DNA of 64,000 nucleotides from Cymbidium sinense (Eukaryota; Streptophyta; Magnoliopsida; Asparagales; Orchidaceae), in NCBI GenBank assembly GCA_021442155.1, contig CM038215.1, positions 1,326,976 to 1,390,975 on the forward strand, read 5' to 3'. How positions within the stretch are numbered: the stretch's first letter is position 1; the number at the start of each line of letters is the position of its first letter. The position numbers and the translations under genes were made by a program. Below, piece by piece: positions 45,776-56,412 of the stretch. The notes below the pieces were generated by a model that saw only the letters and a list, made by a program, of their open reading frames with translations, was not told where the DNA came from and did no database searches.

Positions 45776-47730
45776 CAAAAATCTAAACCTAAATAATAAA
45801 TGTAAAAATAAAACCTAAAAATAAATAAATAAATAAAACCTAAACCCTAAACTAAATAAAAAACTTAAACCTAAATTAAAAATTAAATAGACCTAAACCT
45901 ACACTAAAATAAACTAAACTAAATAAAATAAACCTAAACCTAAACCTAAACCTAAACTAAATAAAATAAAATAAACTAAAAATAAACCTAAAAAACATAA
46001 AACCTAAACCTAAAAAATAAAATAAAAACCTAAACTTAAACCTAAAAAAAAAATTAAAACCTACACCTCAAAAATTAAATAAAAATAAAATTAAACAAAT
46101 AAATAAACTTAAACCTAAAAAGTAAACTAAAATAAAAAACCAAAACTAAAATTAAAAAAATTTAAATAAATAAACTAAACTAAATAAAATAAAAATAAAC
46201 CTAAATCAAAATAAAAAAATAAAATAAACTAAAATAAATAAAAAATACAATATATGAACTTAAAAAATTTAAAAAAAATTTAAAATTAAAATAACCTAAA
46301 ACCAGCTCTACCAACTCACCCAAATATCACCCTTAAATCTGAGCCCACCCAAATCTAAATAAACTGACTGACACCCAATTAAAACCCTAAAACCCTAAAT
46401 CATAAATCATAAACCCTAAACCCTGGCCCCAGATGACCACACTGAGCCAAGACCCTACTCTTACCTAAACTCTCTAAATCCACAAGGCTCCTAAACCCAG
46501 ACCCTAAACCACCAAACTGAGGTGAAATGCCTAAACTAAAACACTAAACCCAGCTGAGGCCACAACTCCTGACCCTACCAACCTTTAAACCACAAAATGC
46601 TAAACTCTAAACCCTAAATCCTAAACCCAAACCACCCTACCCAAAATAACACCTAAAACCCAAACCAAACCTAAAACTAAACTAAACTTTAAAAACTAAA
46701 ATAAAATAAATAAGTAAACTTAAACCTAAATAAAATAAAATAATAAAATAAAATAAAAGCCTAAACTAAAACCAAAATGTAAACATAAAAATAAAATAAA
46801 ATAAAAAATGAAAAAAATGAAAATAAAATAAATAAAAACTTAAACTAAACTAAAATAAAAAAGAAACAAATGAATAAAAAACCAAAATGAAAGAAAAACT
46901 AAATTTAAAATAAAAACAAATAAACATAAAAGAAAATAAAATAAAAACTAAAAAAACTAAAACTTAAAAAATAAACCTAAAAATAAATAAAAATAAAACC
47001 TAAACCCTAAACAAAAAAACATAAACTTAAAATAAAATTAAAATAAACCTAAACCTAAACTAAAATAATAAAACCTAAACTAAACCTAAAATTAAGTAAA
47101 CCTAAACCTAAACTAAAAAAATAAAATAAACTAAAAATAAACCTAAACCTAAACTAAAAAATAAATCCAAAATAAACTAAAATAAAAATGTAAAACCCAA
47201 CCTCAACCTAAAGATAAAAAATAAAACCTAAACCTAAAAAATAAAATAAAAATAAATATAAACTAAAAAATAAATATAAACCAAAACCTAAACCTAAAAA
47301 ATAAACTAAAATAAATAAACCTAAAATAAATTAACTAAACTAAATAAAAATAAAAATAAAATAAAATAAAATAAATAAATATTAAACTAAATAAACCATA
47401 AAAACTCGAAACCCTAAACCCTAAAGAACCCTAAACCCTAATCCCAAAATAAACCCTAAACTCAAACCATAACCCACAAACCTAAACTTTAAAACTAAAT
47501 CTTAAACCACAACTCTAAACCCTAAATAAAAGCCCAACCTAAAACCATATCATAAACTATAAACCACAAAACTCAAAACTCAAATCTAAAATCCAAAACA
47601 CTAAAACCCTAAAACAAATAAACCCTAAACCCAAGCTAAAAACCCTAAATCCACAAAAAACCATAGGCAAAAAAAACACTAAACCTTAAACCTTATATCC
47701 TAAATTCTAACCCTAAACCCTAAACCTTAA
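45776..47730. repeat. Telomere-like composite array, segment 11
   Basis: G-poor CCTAAA/AAATAAA sequence to about 46260, a mixed block at 46290-46640 with CCCAAATCTGAGCCC and CTGAGCCAAGACCC words among CCCTAAA, G-poor sequence again to 47400, then loosely CCCTAAA-like DNA to 47725. The canonical junction motif is not clear here. No gene. Confidence 0.75.
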
Positions 47731-48095
47731 ACCATAAAATAAAAAAATAATAAAAAATAAAATAAATAAATTAAATAACAAAATAAAGAATAAAAATAAA
47801 AATAAAAATAAAGATAAATAAAATAAAATAAATAAATAAAATAAAAATAAAAATAAATAAATAAAATAAACATAAATGAAATAAAAATAAATAAAATAGA
47901 AAATAATTAAACCTAATATAAAAATAAAAAATAAAATAAAATAAAAATAAGAAAAATAAATGAAAATAAAAATAAAATTAATAAATAAACCATATACCTA
48001 AAGTAAAATAAAATAAAAATAAATAAATAAACATAAAAATAAATAAATTAAAAGAAAATAAATAAAATAAATAAATAAATAATAAAATAAAAATG

Positions 48096-48127
<32 letters not shown>

Positions 48128-48492
48128 ATAAAATAAATAATAAAAAATAATTAAAAATAAAAAACATAAAAATAAATAAAATTAATTAAATAAATTAAAA
48201 ATAAAAATAAAAAAAGAAAAATAATCCTAAGTAAATAAAATAAAATAAAAAGAAAATAAATAAAAATAAATAAATAAAAAATGAAAAATAAATAAAATAA
48301 TTAAAAAATAAAAATATAAAATAAATTAATAAACTAAAAATATAAATATATAAATAAAATAAATCATAAAAATAAAAATAAATAAATAAATAAACTAAAA
48401 ATAAAAATATATAAATAAAATAAACCATAAAAATAAAAATAAAAAAATAAATAGACTAAAAATAAATAAATAAATAAAAATAAAAAATAAAA
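47731..48492. repeat. Almost pure A/T low-complexity block
   Basis: About 750 bases of AAATA, AATAAA and AAATAAAT words with very few C or G. It ends exactly where LINE C starts. It may be the extreme form of the AAATAAA component of the array. Long minus-strand frames here (48195-48642) are Phe/Tyr/Leu translations of A/T repeats, not genes. Confidence 0.8.
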
Positions 48493-48664
48493 CCCAAACT
48501 CATCATCTCTCTTCCTTCGTGCGGCACTCTCTTGCAATTGGGTTTTCCCCTTTTTTGGAGCTTCATCTCCTTGCAATTTTGATGTTCCTTCACCATTATT
48601 GATTGTTTTTTTGTTGCTTATCCTTGATTTGGTCACGCACATTATGCTCTTGTAGTTTCTCTTG

Positions 48665-50104
48665 ATGGCGGCTGATATGTTGGCGTCTAGATCATTTCCT
48701 TTTACTTAGATTGATTTGATGGGGGTTTATAGATTCCAAAGCAACTGCTATTATGCCTGTTGTTAAATCCTTTGAGGATGCTCTCCTTAGTAAGAGCCTT
48801 TCCCCTACTTATTAAGTGAATTTGATATCAATTTCTTTTCATGGCATCCCTGTGATCATGTGCTCGGATCTTGATGTTGAGAAGCAGGCTAAGCCATACG
48901 AATTTAATTTGGTTGGCAAATTTGCATTGCGGCATCCAAATTTGGATAATATTCATTCTTTTTCCACAATCTTAAACTCTCTGGTGCTTTCTCTGTTGGT
49001 TTGATCGATCCTAGACATGTTTTGGTTCAAGTTACAAATGATTTAGACTACTCGGGGGTTTTCTCTCATCGTTCTTACTTTGTTTACAATCGTCAAATGC
49101 GTCTTTTAAAGTGGTCTCCTCTTTTTGATGTAAAAAAGGAATCACCATTGTTCCTGTTCGGTTGGATTTTTTGAATATGAGGATTCACTATGTTACTCAC
49201 CAAGTTCTATTTATTGTTCGTGCTCTTTTTGGTTGGCCTCTACAAAGTGATTAGGCCACTGCTGTGAGATCCCATCCATCTGATGCTCATATACTGGTTG
49301 AACTTGATATTTCTTAAAAACATCCTAAGGAAGTTTGGATTGGTTCAGAAAAGTATGGTTATTTTTAAAAAGTTGAATTTTAAAACTTTTCAATTTTTTG
49401 TTCGCACTATAAAATTCATGGGCATGATAACTCTAAGTGCTTTATGCTTCACCCATAACTTAAAAAGAAAAACTCAAATGAACCTATTTCTACTAATCTA
49501 AATGATAAAGTTAATAAACCTATTTATGTAGCTAAAGCTAACCCAAATGGAAATACTATTCGCTAATTGGAATTCAGCGATGTGCTTAATGTTGACACTC
49601 CCAATACTCAATCTGAAATCAAAGATATCACTAATGTTGAATATGATGGTTTGCCTATCAATCCTTCTCTACATGATAACTTCTTCCTTCTCATGATAAT
49701 AATGTTCAAGAGGTTGACAAAAATGCAATTTCTCTCCCTAATCATTCTATTCAGGTCTCTTTACCTCTTCTTAATGCTGAGCATGGAAATGAGCATGTGA
49801 ATTTTAATGGTAATTTGCATAAAAATTTGGAGATGGCTAAAAATTAGGAACAAAACTCTAAATCTGATCCTAGTATTTATGCTCTTAATGGTATTACTAC
49901 CTCTCCTTCTCCTAATCCCATGATTGACATCCATTATAAGCCCACCCTTCAGCTTAATCTTGAGATTGAAGAAGGGGAAGTTATGATTAGAAATATTTTG
50001 GATGATTCTGATCCAACTCTTAACACCTCTAATAAGTCTCTTTCTGATGGTGATACATTGGATAAAAATAGAGCTTTTCAAACTGTTCTAAAAAAAATCT
50101 TTTA
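48665..50104 (+). pseudogene. LINE C ORF1: DUF4283-like domain and damaged CCHC knuckle
   Basis: The ATG at 48665 opens MAADMLASRSFPFT and is soon stopped (TGG to TAG). Further on, the 48816-49004 frame reads VNLISISFHGIPVIMCSDLD and FNLVGKFALRHPNLDNI. After a shift, LDYSGVFSHRSYFVYNRQM, KWSPLFDVKK, MRIHYVTHQVLF, AVRSHPSDAHILVELDIS and KEVWIGSEKYGYF follow, matching LINE B ORF1. The knuckle at 49399-49440 reads C-S-H-Y-KIHGH-DNSKC: its second Cys has become Tyr (TGT to TAT), so zinc binding would be lost. The acidic C-terminus (EIEEGEVMIRNILDDSD, SLSDGDTLDKNRAFQTVLKK) is shared with LINE B. Confidence 0.8.
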
Positions 50105-50249
50105 AAGAAAAAATGTTTCCTCATAACTCAATGAGATCTACTAGATCTGGATCTTCATCTCGTAAATAACAAGCTTTTGGCATTGGAGGGGTTGCTCTCT
50201 TTCTAATGATTTTACGTACTTGTTTTCCTTTAGTTTATTTAATATGTCC

Positions 50250-53200
50250 TTTATGTTTAATTCTATTATTTGGAATGTTTGAGGGATTGGAACCTTCTAT
50301 CCATAATAGTGTTAGAAGTCTTTATTGTATTAATAATATATCCTTACATGTGGTCATTGAACCTCTCATAAATGCTTCTAAGATCAATCATGTTGCTAGA
50401 ATGCTCAATTTTAATAACTTGTTCTCTAATACCATTAATAAAATTTGGTGCTTCTGGAACAATTTACTTAATGTTTCCATTTTAGATGATCTCCATCAAG
50501 TTTTTTATGCTTCCTGTAATAGAGTTGGTAGAAACATCCTTTGGGAAAACTTAAGAAGTTTTGCTTTAACTGTTAACAAACCTTGGTTGGTTGGGGGTGA
50601 TTTCAACACTATCCTCTCTTCCTCTAAAAGAAGGGGAGGCAACTCTCCTAATATTCATTCTATGGAAGGATTCTCTAATATGATTCTTGATTGCAACCTT
50701 ATTAACATTGGTTATTCTGGTTCTAATTACACTTAGCATAACTCTAAACTTTGGCAACACCTTGATAGAATCCTTTTTAACTCTGAGTGGATTAATCAAT
50801 GGCCTCTTACAGGTATTGAACATTTGAGTAGAGCCTTGTCGGATCATGCTCCTCTTTTGATTTCTGTTAAAAAAAACTCTAAATGATTATCCTCCTCTTC
50901 CTCTTTTAGATTTCAAAATATGTGGATTCAGCACCTCAATTTTTTAAAAGTTGTTACCACCAATTAGGTTGCCCCCTTACACTCTGATAATTTAGTTAGG
51001 GATATGATTAGATTCTGGTTTAAACTTAAAAGGCCTAAATAAAACCTTGTTTGGTGGAACAAGCATTATTTTAAAAATCTCTTTGCTAATATGAAAAATA
51101 TGGAGCTTTTGGTTTGTAGTCTTGAAAATGTAGTTTTGACTGACTCTTCTAAGTAGAAGGATTTGAATGAAGCTAAAGATAATCTAGTTAACTATTAGAG
51201 TATGGAGGAAACTTATTGATGGTAAAAGGTTGCTAGTAAGCATATTGCTAATGGGGACAACAATACAAGGTATTTTCATGCTTTATTCAATAAAAAGAGA
51301 GCTTTAAACTACATCCAAAAAAATTAAAAGTGATACTGGAGATAGGATCACTGACACTAATGAGATTAAATCCTCGATGGTTAATCACTTTAGAAATAAT
51401 CTTAACAAGAACCACAATTTAGATGCTATTTCTAGCTCCCATTTGATCCCCTCAACCATTGCCAGTGATGATAATCATTTGCATACTAGGTTTCCTACAA
51501 AAAAAGAGATTGGTAAAATTCTTAACAACATGAATACTGATTCTATTGTTGATCCTGAAGGTTAAACGATGTAATTTTTCCAACACTATTGGCCTATTAT
51601 TAAAAATGATTTAGTTGATGTGTTATTGATTTCTTTACGGGTAATCCTCCTCCTAGATATTTTAGTAGTACTTCCATTATCCTTATACTTAAAATTGAGA
51701 ATCATGAATCATGGAGTGATTTAGACCTATTAGTCTTTGTACTTTCTTTCATAAATTGATTGCTAAAATGCTTGCTAATAGACTTAGTCCTCTTCTCTAA
51801 AAAGTTATCTCCTTCAACCAAACTGGTTTCGTTAGAGGTAGAGCTATATCGATAACGTTCTTCTTCTTCTTGCTCAAGAGCTGATTCATGATTTGGATGC
51901 TCCTAATAAGGGTGGTAACATCTTATTTAAATTAGATATTTCTAAAGCATTTGACAACATCTCTTAGGATAACGTTCTTCTTGCTTTGTTTTCTATTTTT
52001 CTTAATGGTGAGGCCTTAGGTTTTTTCCCTTCTTCTCATGGTTTGTGCAAGGTGACCCCTTGTCCCCTTCCCTATTTATTATTATTGTGGAATATCTTTC
52101 TAGGAGCTTAAATGACCTTTTCAACAATAATCCTAGCATATATTTTAGAACTCTTGGTGGTTTACCTATCTCCCATCTTAGTTTTGTTGATGAATTCATT
52201 ATTTTTTGTAATGCTTCCATCCATCACATTAAATGCATTAAGAATTTCTTAAATAAATTTGGTAAAAAAGTGGTCTTTATATCAATGAGGGCAAAAGTTG
52301 TTTCATTACCTCTTCTAAAATATCCAATAATAAAATCAATCAAATATTGAGAATCACTAATTTTAAACAACAACTCCCTATTAAATATCTTGGTGCTCCT
52401 CTATGTAAAGGTCAAAAAAGATCACATCTCTTTGATGATCTAATCCAAAAAATTGCTAATAAAATTATTGTTTGGGAATTTCACTTACTTTCCTTAGGTG
52501 GCAGGTTTACTTTGCTCAAGAGTACCCTTAATTCCATGCCTCTTTATCTTATTCAAACCATCATCCCTACTAACTCTACCTTAAACAGAATAGAACGTCT
52601 CCTTAATAAATTTTTCTGGTGCTCTAGCAGTTCTTCTAAAAGGATGCATTGGACTTCTTGGTATAAAAGTTGTGGTACCCATGCTAAGGGTGGGATTAGC
52701 TATAAGTCAATTTGTGAAGCTATTACTGCATTCTCTCATAAAATTTGGTGGAATTTTAGGAGTAATAATAGTCTTTGGGCAAACTTCATGACTGCCAATA
52801 CTGCCAGGGTAAGCATCTTCTTATTTTCCCTTACAAAGTGGGTGACTCCCCTATCTGGAAAAGAATTTTCTCCATCAAATGGGAAGTTGAATCCCTTATA
52901 TTTTAGGGGGTTAACTCTGGATCTTCTTTCTTTTAGCAAGACAATTAGTTTGGCAGTGGTTCTATTGATGATTTCTTATCTACACATTCTACTCTGCTAT
53001 TAAAGTGACCTCTTTTTAAATTAAAAATACTTGGAATAATAGTAAACTCACTGATTATATTTCTATTTCTCTTTTAGATAAATTCACTAACATTCCTATC
53101 ATTTCTAAGAAGCCTGATAAGATTCTTTTTAAGCTATCTCATAATGGTGATTTTATCCTTAAAGAGGTTTGGAATCATATTAGAGAAACCCATGGCTTCT

Positions 53201-54228
53201 CTAATGTGTTTTTTTAAATTTGGAATAACATTATCCTTATTTCCTAATCTATCCTTATTTGGAGAATTCTGAAAAATTTCATTCCTGTTGACTCTTTGAT
53301 GTGGGGAAAAGGCTTTCAGTTGCCTTCCAATCGATATTGATGTTTTCACGTTGAGAATGTGAATCATGTTTTTGTTAATGGAGCTATTGCCTCCAAATTG
53401 TGGGTTTGGTATGATGAACTTTTCAATATTAACCATTTTCATGGTTCTTTATCCTTATATCAACTTTTTGATGTTTATTTTCATAAAACTATGAAAGGTC
53501 ACATTAAAGTAAGTACTACTATCACTCTTATATAGTTCATATGGATGGACAAAAATGATGCCAAACATCACGGTATCCCTATGAACCACAACAGAATTAT
53601 TTCTAGAACTAAAGAAAAAAATTCATGCTTTATGTAATTCTAGCTTAATTACTAACAACCACCTTAAAGGGTGCAAATTTGTGGCCAACAAGCTAGATCT
53701 TAGCTTCCTTAAGATCCCCAACTAGAAAGAAGATAAGCTTATCTATTGGAGAAAGCCTCATAACAATATTATCAAAATTAATACCGACTCTATCTCTCAA
53801 AATTCTTTTGGTTGTGATGTCATTTTCAGAAACTTTAAAGGTAGTGTCATTTGTTCTTTTGCCTACCCCCTTCAAGCTTGTTCTGCTATCTTTTCTGAAT
53901 TAATAGTTGGCTCAATATTTATTTACAAAAAGATTGGCTCAATATTTGGATTGATGTGGATGCACTTTTTCTCATTGATATGTTGACTTCCACCAAGGTG
54001 GGAAACACAGATTTATATTACCTCCTTAATCATACTATAGCTCTCCTCTCTCATGTCTGTTTTAAAGTCACTGACATTTGGCGTGAAGAAAATGCTTGTG
54101 CTGACTATCTTTCTAATTTAGGTGCTAGATTAGAGGTGCTCACCTTTTATGAACATTCAAGTCTTTCTAAAAAATTGTGTGGTTTGGTTAATTTGGAAAA
54201 CTCTGGTTTACCTTACCTCAGAAATTAA
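50250..54228 (+). pseudogene. LINE C ORF2: endonuclease, RT and RNase H
   Basis: The endonuclease starts MFNSIIWNV-stop-GIG, with the stop at the family's Arg codon (CGA to TGA). KINHVARMLNF, WLVGGDFNTILSSSKRRGG and LDRILFNS follow in 50206-50847, ending ALSDHAPLLIS. In the RT, NNMNTDSI, NQTGFVRGRAIS, LDISKAFDNIS, QGDPLSPSLF and the catalytic box FVDE (52183-52194) are present. The second catalytic Asp has changed to Glu, so polymerase activity would be lost even without stops. A long open frame, 52347-53003, covers the thumb region LPIKYLGAPL and GGRFTLLKSTLNSMPLYLIQ. RNase H retains KINTDS, FSELIV, DVDALFLIDML and ACADYLSN, with a local duplication or deletion near 53905-53950. It ends GLPYLRN-stop at 54228. 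Confidence 0.85.
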
Positions 54229-55090
54229 GTTACATTATGCTATTGTCTGCTCGGTTAACTGTTTGCTTTTTCTGTATTATTCTCTTTCTGTTTTCCTTGA
54301 TCAGCACTCTCCACTTCTCGATTTTCTGCTGCACTTACCTACTACCTTTTCATGGTTATCCTGTACTGGTGGTATTTGGCTCTTCTGCCTCATCTATTGC
54401 TTACCTACTATTTATTTTTTTTAACATGTTGGCTTCTAATTTTATTTGCTGATAGCCCTCTTTCATGGGACTCTCTTTGTTTGATTGGATCTTGGGTTCT
54501 CGCTCCTTTTCTCAACCCTCAAGGATCAATTAGTTACTTTGTTGATTATGTTCATTGTTTCCCTTTCTCTTTTTAGTTTTGTGCTTACTGCTATTTCCTT
54601 GCACGGTTAGGATTTCTTTTGGTCACCTTTTCCTTTTGATATTACTGTTGTTGTTTTCTTAGCAGTTCGACTATTTTCTCTAGACATGATGGATTTTTGG
54701 GCTATATATATTTTGATTCCTAACATGGCTCAATTCTGTAATGACACTGCCTACATTCTCCTCTGTTGGTTATATTATTCAGTTTGCTATATTTGCTATC
54801 GACTGAATGGATTATCGAGTTATTATGTTCAGCAGGCTATTTTTCTATTGGATTCCTACTTGCCCTTTTATTCTATTGATTATTATTCGGTTAGCCTCAT
54901 TACCTGTGCTTTTGCTGTATGGGTTTATCTATTAGCTGAGGTTACTCTTGGCTCTATTAGACCTTTATAATTATTGGTGTGATCTAGCTATTAATAGGTG
55001 GATGTTAACACCTTGGCTATTGCTTTTGATTGGCTTTCATCACGATGGGGGTGTTTTCCTTGCCATGATGAGTAATCTAGGCAGAGGTTT
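54229..55090 (+). other. LINE C 3' tail, T-rich
   Basis: Noncoding-looking tail between the ORF2 stop and the tail ORF. It is T-rich with several short overlapping hydrophobic frames, none matching LINE A or B at protein level. The 334-bp repeats of LINEs A and B are absent. CTATTTTTCTATTGGATT-like words are the only weak resemblance. Confidence 0.6.
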
Positions 55091-55489
55091 GTGTTGGCAG
55101 CTCTTTCACATGTTATGTTAGAATACATAAGTGGTGTTGTTCTTTCAAAAGATTGGTTGCATCCCTTTGCCTGGCTAAATTGTGTTTCCTTTCCTTCTAT
55201 AGTGTATTTTGCCATTATTTTTTATACAGACATTAAAGATCAAATGATTTTCATCCAGTGGCAGCTGCCTTCCCCTAGGTATGTAGGCTATGATGGTTGG
55301 GATGATTTCACTCATAATTTGGCTGGTAGGAGCATTTGTGATGTAACCCTTCCTTTGAAGTTTGAATGCACATGCTTGCAGCTGCCCCATTCTTGTGTGA
55401 CTAAGCCTGAGCCTTCCTTCACACAATTCTCTAGTTTTCTCTCACTCTCATTTATTTCATCAGTTATTGTATTTCTCTACCTGTGCTAA
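55091..55489 (+). CDS. LINE C tail ORF (unknown, shared with LINE A)
   Basis: An open frame of 132 codons. Its second half aligns with the LINE A tail frame (9207-9590): SF-SIVYFAIIFYTDIKDQ, WQLPSPRYVGYDGWDDFT, GRSICDVTLPLKFECTCLQL, VTKPEPSFTQFSSFLS. In contrast, the rest of the two tails is hard to align. There is no known domain; the first ~45 residues are less similar. It is followed by an acceptor-like TTTGCAGGT near 55509. It may be a former small ORF, a captured exon or a conserved RNA element; no start codon is shared with certainty. Confidence 0.35.
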   Translation: MLAALSHVMLEYISGVVLSKDWLHPFAWLNCVSFPSIVYFAIIFYTDIKDQMIFIQWQLPSPRYVGYDGWDDFTHNLAGRSICDVTLPLKFECTCLQLPHSCVTKPEPSFTQFSSFLSLSFISSVIVFLYLC

Positions 55490-55679
55490 TTTCTTTCTCT
55501 AAATGTTTGCAGGTTCTATTTTGTTTCCTAGCAGGTTCTTTCTCTGTAAGTGGCATATGCTTCTCTCATCTTCACAACTTTTTGCTAAAGGTTGTCCTCT
55601 GGCTTCTCCTTTTGGCTACTTTTGTTTCTTTTACTATTTTTCTTTTCTCATTGCTTTTTCTTTCTATTTTATGGTTGTA

Positions 55680-55807
55680 CTTAGATAGGAGATTCACTCT
55701 CTAGGCTAATTGTAGCTCTTTGAGCAATATATCTTGATTTTATCCCCTCTTAAGGACCTTGTAACCCCCTTTTTGTGGTAATAAAATTTCCATTCTCCCA
55801 AAAAAAA
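55680..55807 (+). promoter_or_regulatory. LINE C 3' end and polyadenylation signal
   Basis: Conserved terminal block: TTAGATAGGAGATTCACTCT, GCTCTTTGAGCAAT, TTATCCCCTCTTAAGGACC, then TTTTTGTGGTAATAAAATTT and A's at 55800-55807. It matches the other three LINE 3' ends here and carries the AATAAA signal. Confidence 0.7.
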
Positions 55808-56092
55808 TCCATTCCATAAACCTTAAAACCTAAACCTAAACTAAACTATAAAATAAATAAAATACCCACATCTAAGTAAAATAAAATAAAACCTAAACTA
55901 AAACCTAACTAAACATAAAATTAAAAAAAACTAAAATAAAATAAATAAAAACTAATAAAATAAACCTATAAAACCTAAATAAAATAAAAACTAAACTTAA
56001 AATAAAAATAAATAAACTTAAAATTAAATAAAATAAAAACTAAATGAAAGCCTAAACCTAAAAAAAGCTAGAAATAAATAAAAATAAAACCT
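55808..56092. repeat. Telomere-like array between two LINE 3' ends
   Basis: Short G-poor CCTAAA/AAATAAA segment between LINE C and a second LINE 3' fragment. No perfect CCCTAAA unit runs and no gene. Confidence 0.75.
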
Positions 56093-56412
56093 TTTCTCGT
56101 GCCCTCTTTTTAGATCTGTACTAATTCTTCCCTTTTCATATTTGCAGATGCAGCTTTACTTTATTTTTGCAGGTGCATTGTAGGTTCATTTCCTGTTGAT
56201 TTTCATGCAGTTCCGCTTTGGCCCAGATCTCCCATTCCGGATCTCTGTGTATCTTTTACTGTTCTTTTTCTTTTACTTACTTTCTGGATGTAATTAGATA
56301 GGGGATTTTCTCTCTGGGCTGGTTGTAACTCTTCGAGCAGTAGTTTTAGAGTTTATCCCCTTTTAAAAACCTTGTAACCTTCTTTTTTGTGGTAATAAAA
56401 TTCCTCATATAA
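56093..56412 (+). mobile_element. LINE 3'-terminal fragment
   Basis: Severely 5'-truncated copy holding only the final ~320 bases: two acceptor-like words (ATTTGCAGATGCAG, TTTTTGCAGGTGCATT), TTAGATAGGGGATTTTCTCT, TTCGAGCAGTAGTTTTAG, TTTATCCCCTTTT and TTTTTTGTGGTAATAAAATT. It lies 285 bp downstream of LINE C and in the same orientation, so it is a separate insertion. Confidence 0.75.

Larger units (their letters stand above)
48493..55807 (+). mobile_element. LINE C, full-length L1-type element, inactive
   Basis: A 5' leader (48493-48664), ORF1 (48665-50104), ORF2 with endonuclease, RT, connector and RNase H (about 50250-54228), a 3' tail with the shared tail ORF (55091-55489), then AATAAA and a poly-A of eight. 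At ~7.3 kb it is the only LINE here with both ends. It belongs to the same family as LINEs A and B but is clearly more distant from them than they are from each other, and its tail lacks their 334-bp repeats. Stops and frameshifts run throughout. Flanks are low-complexity, so a target-site duplication cannot be judged. Confidence 0.9.
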
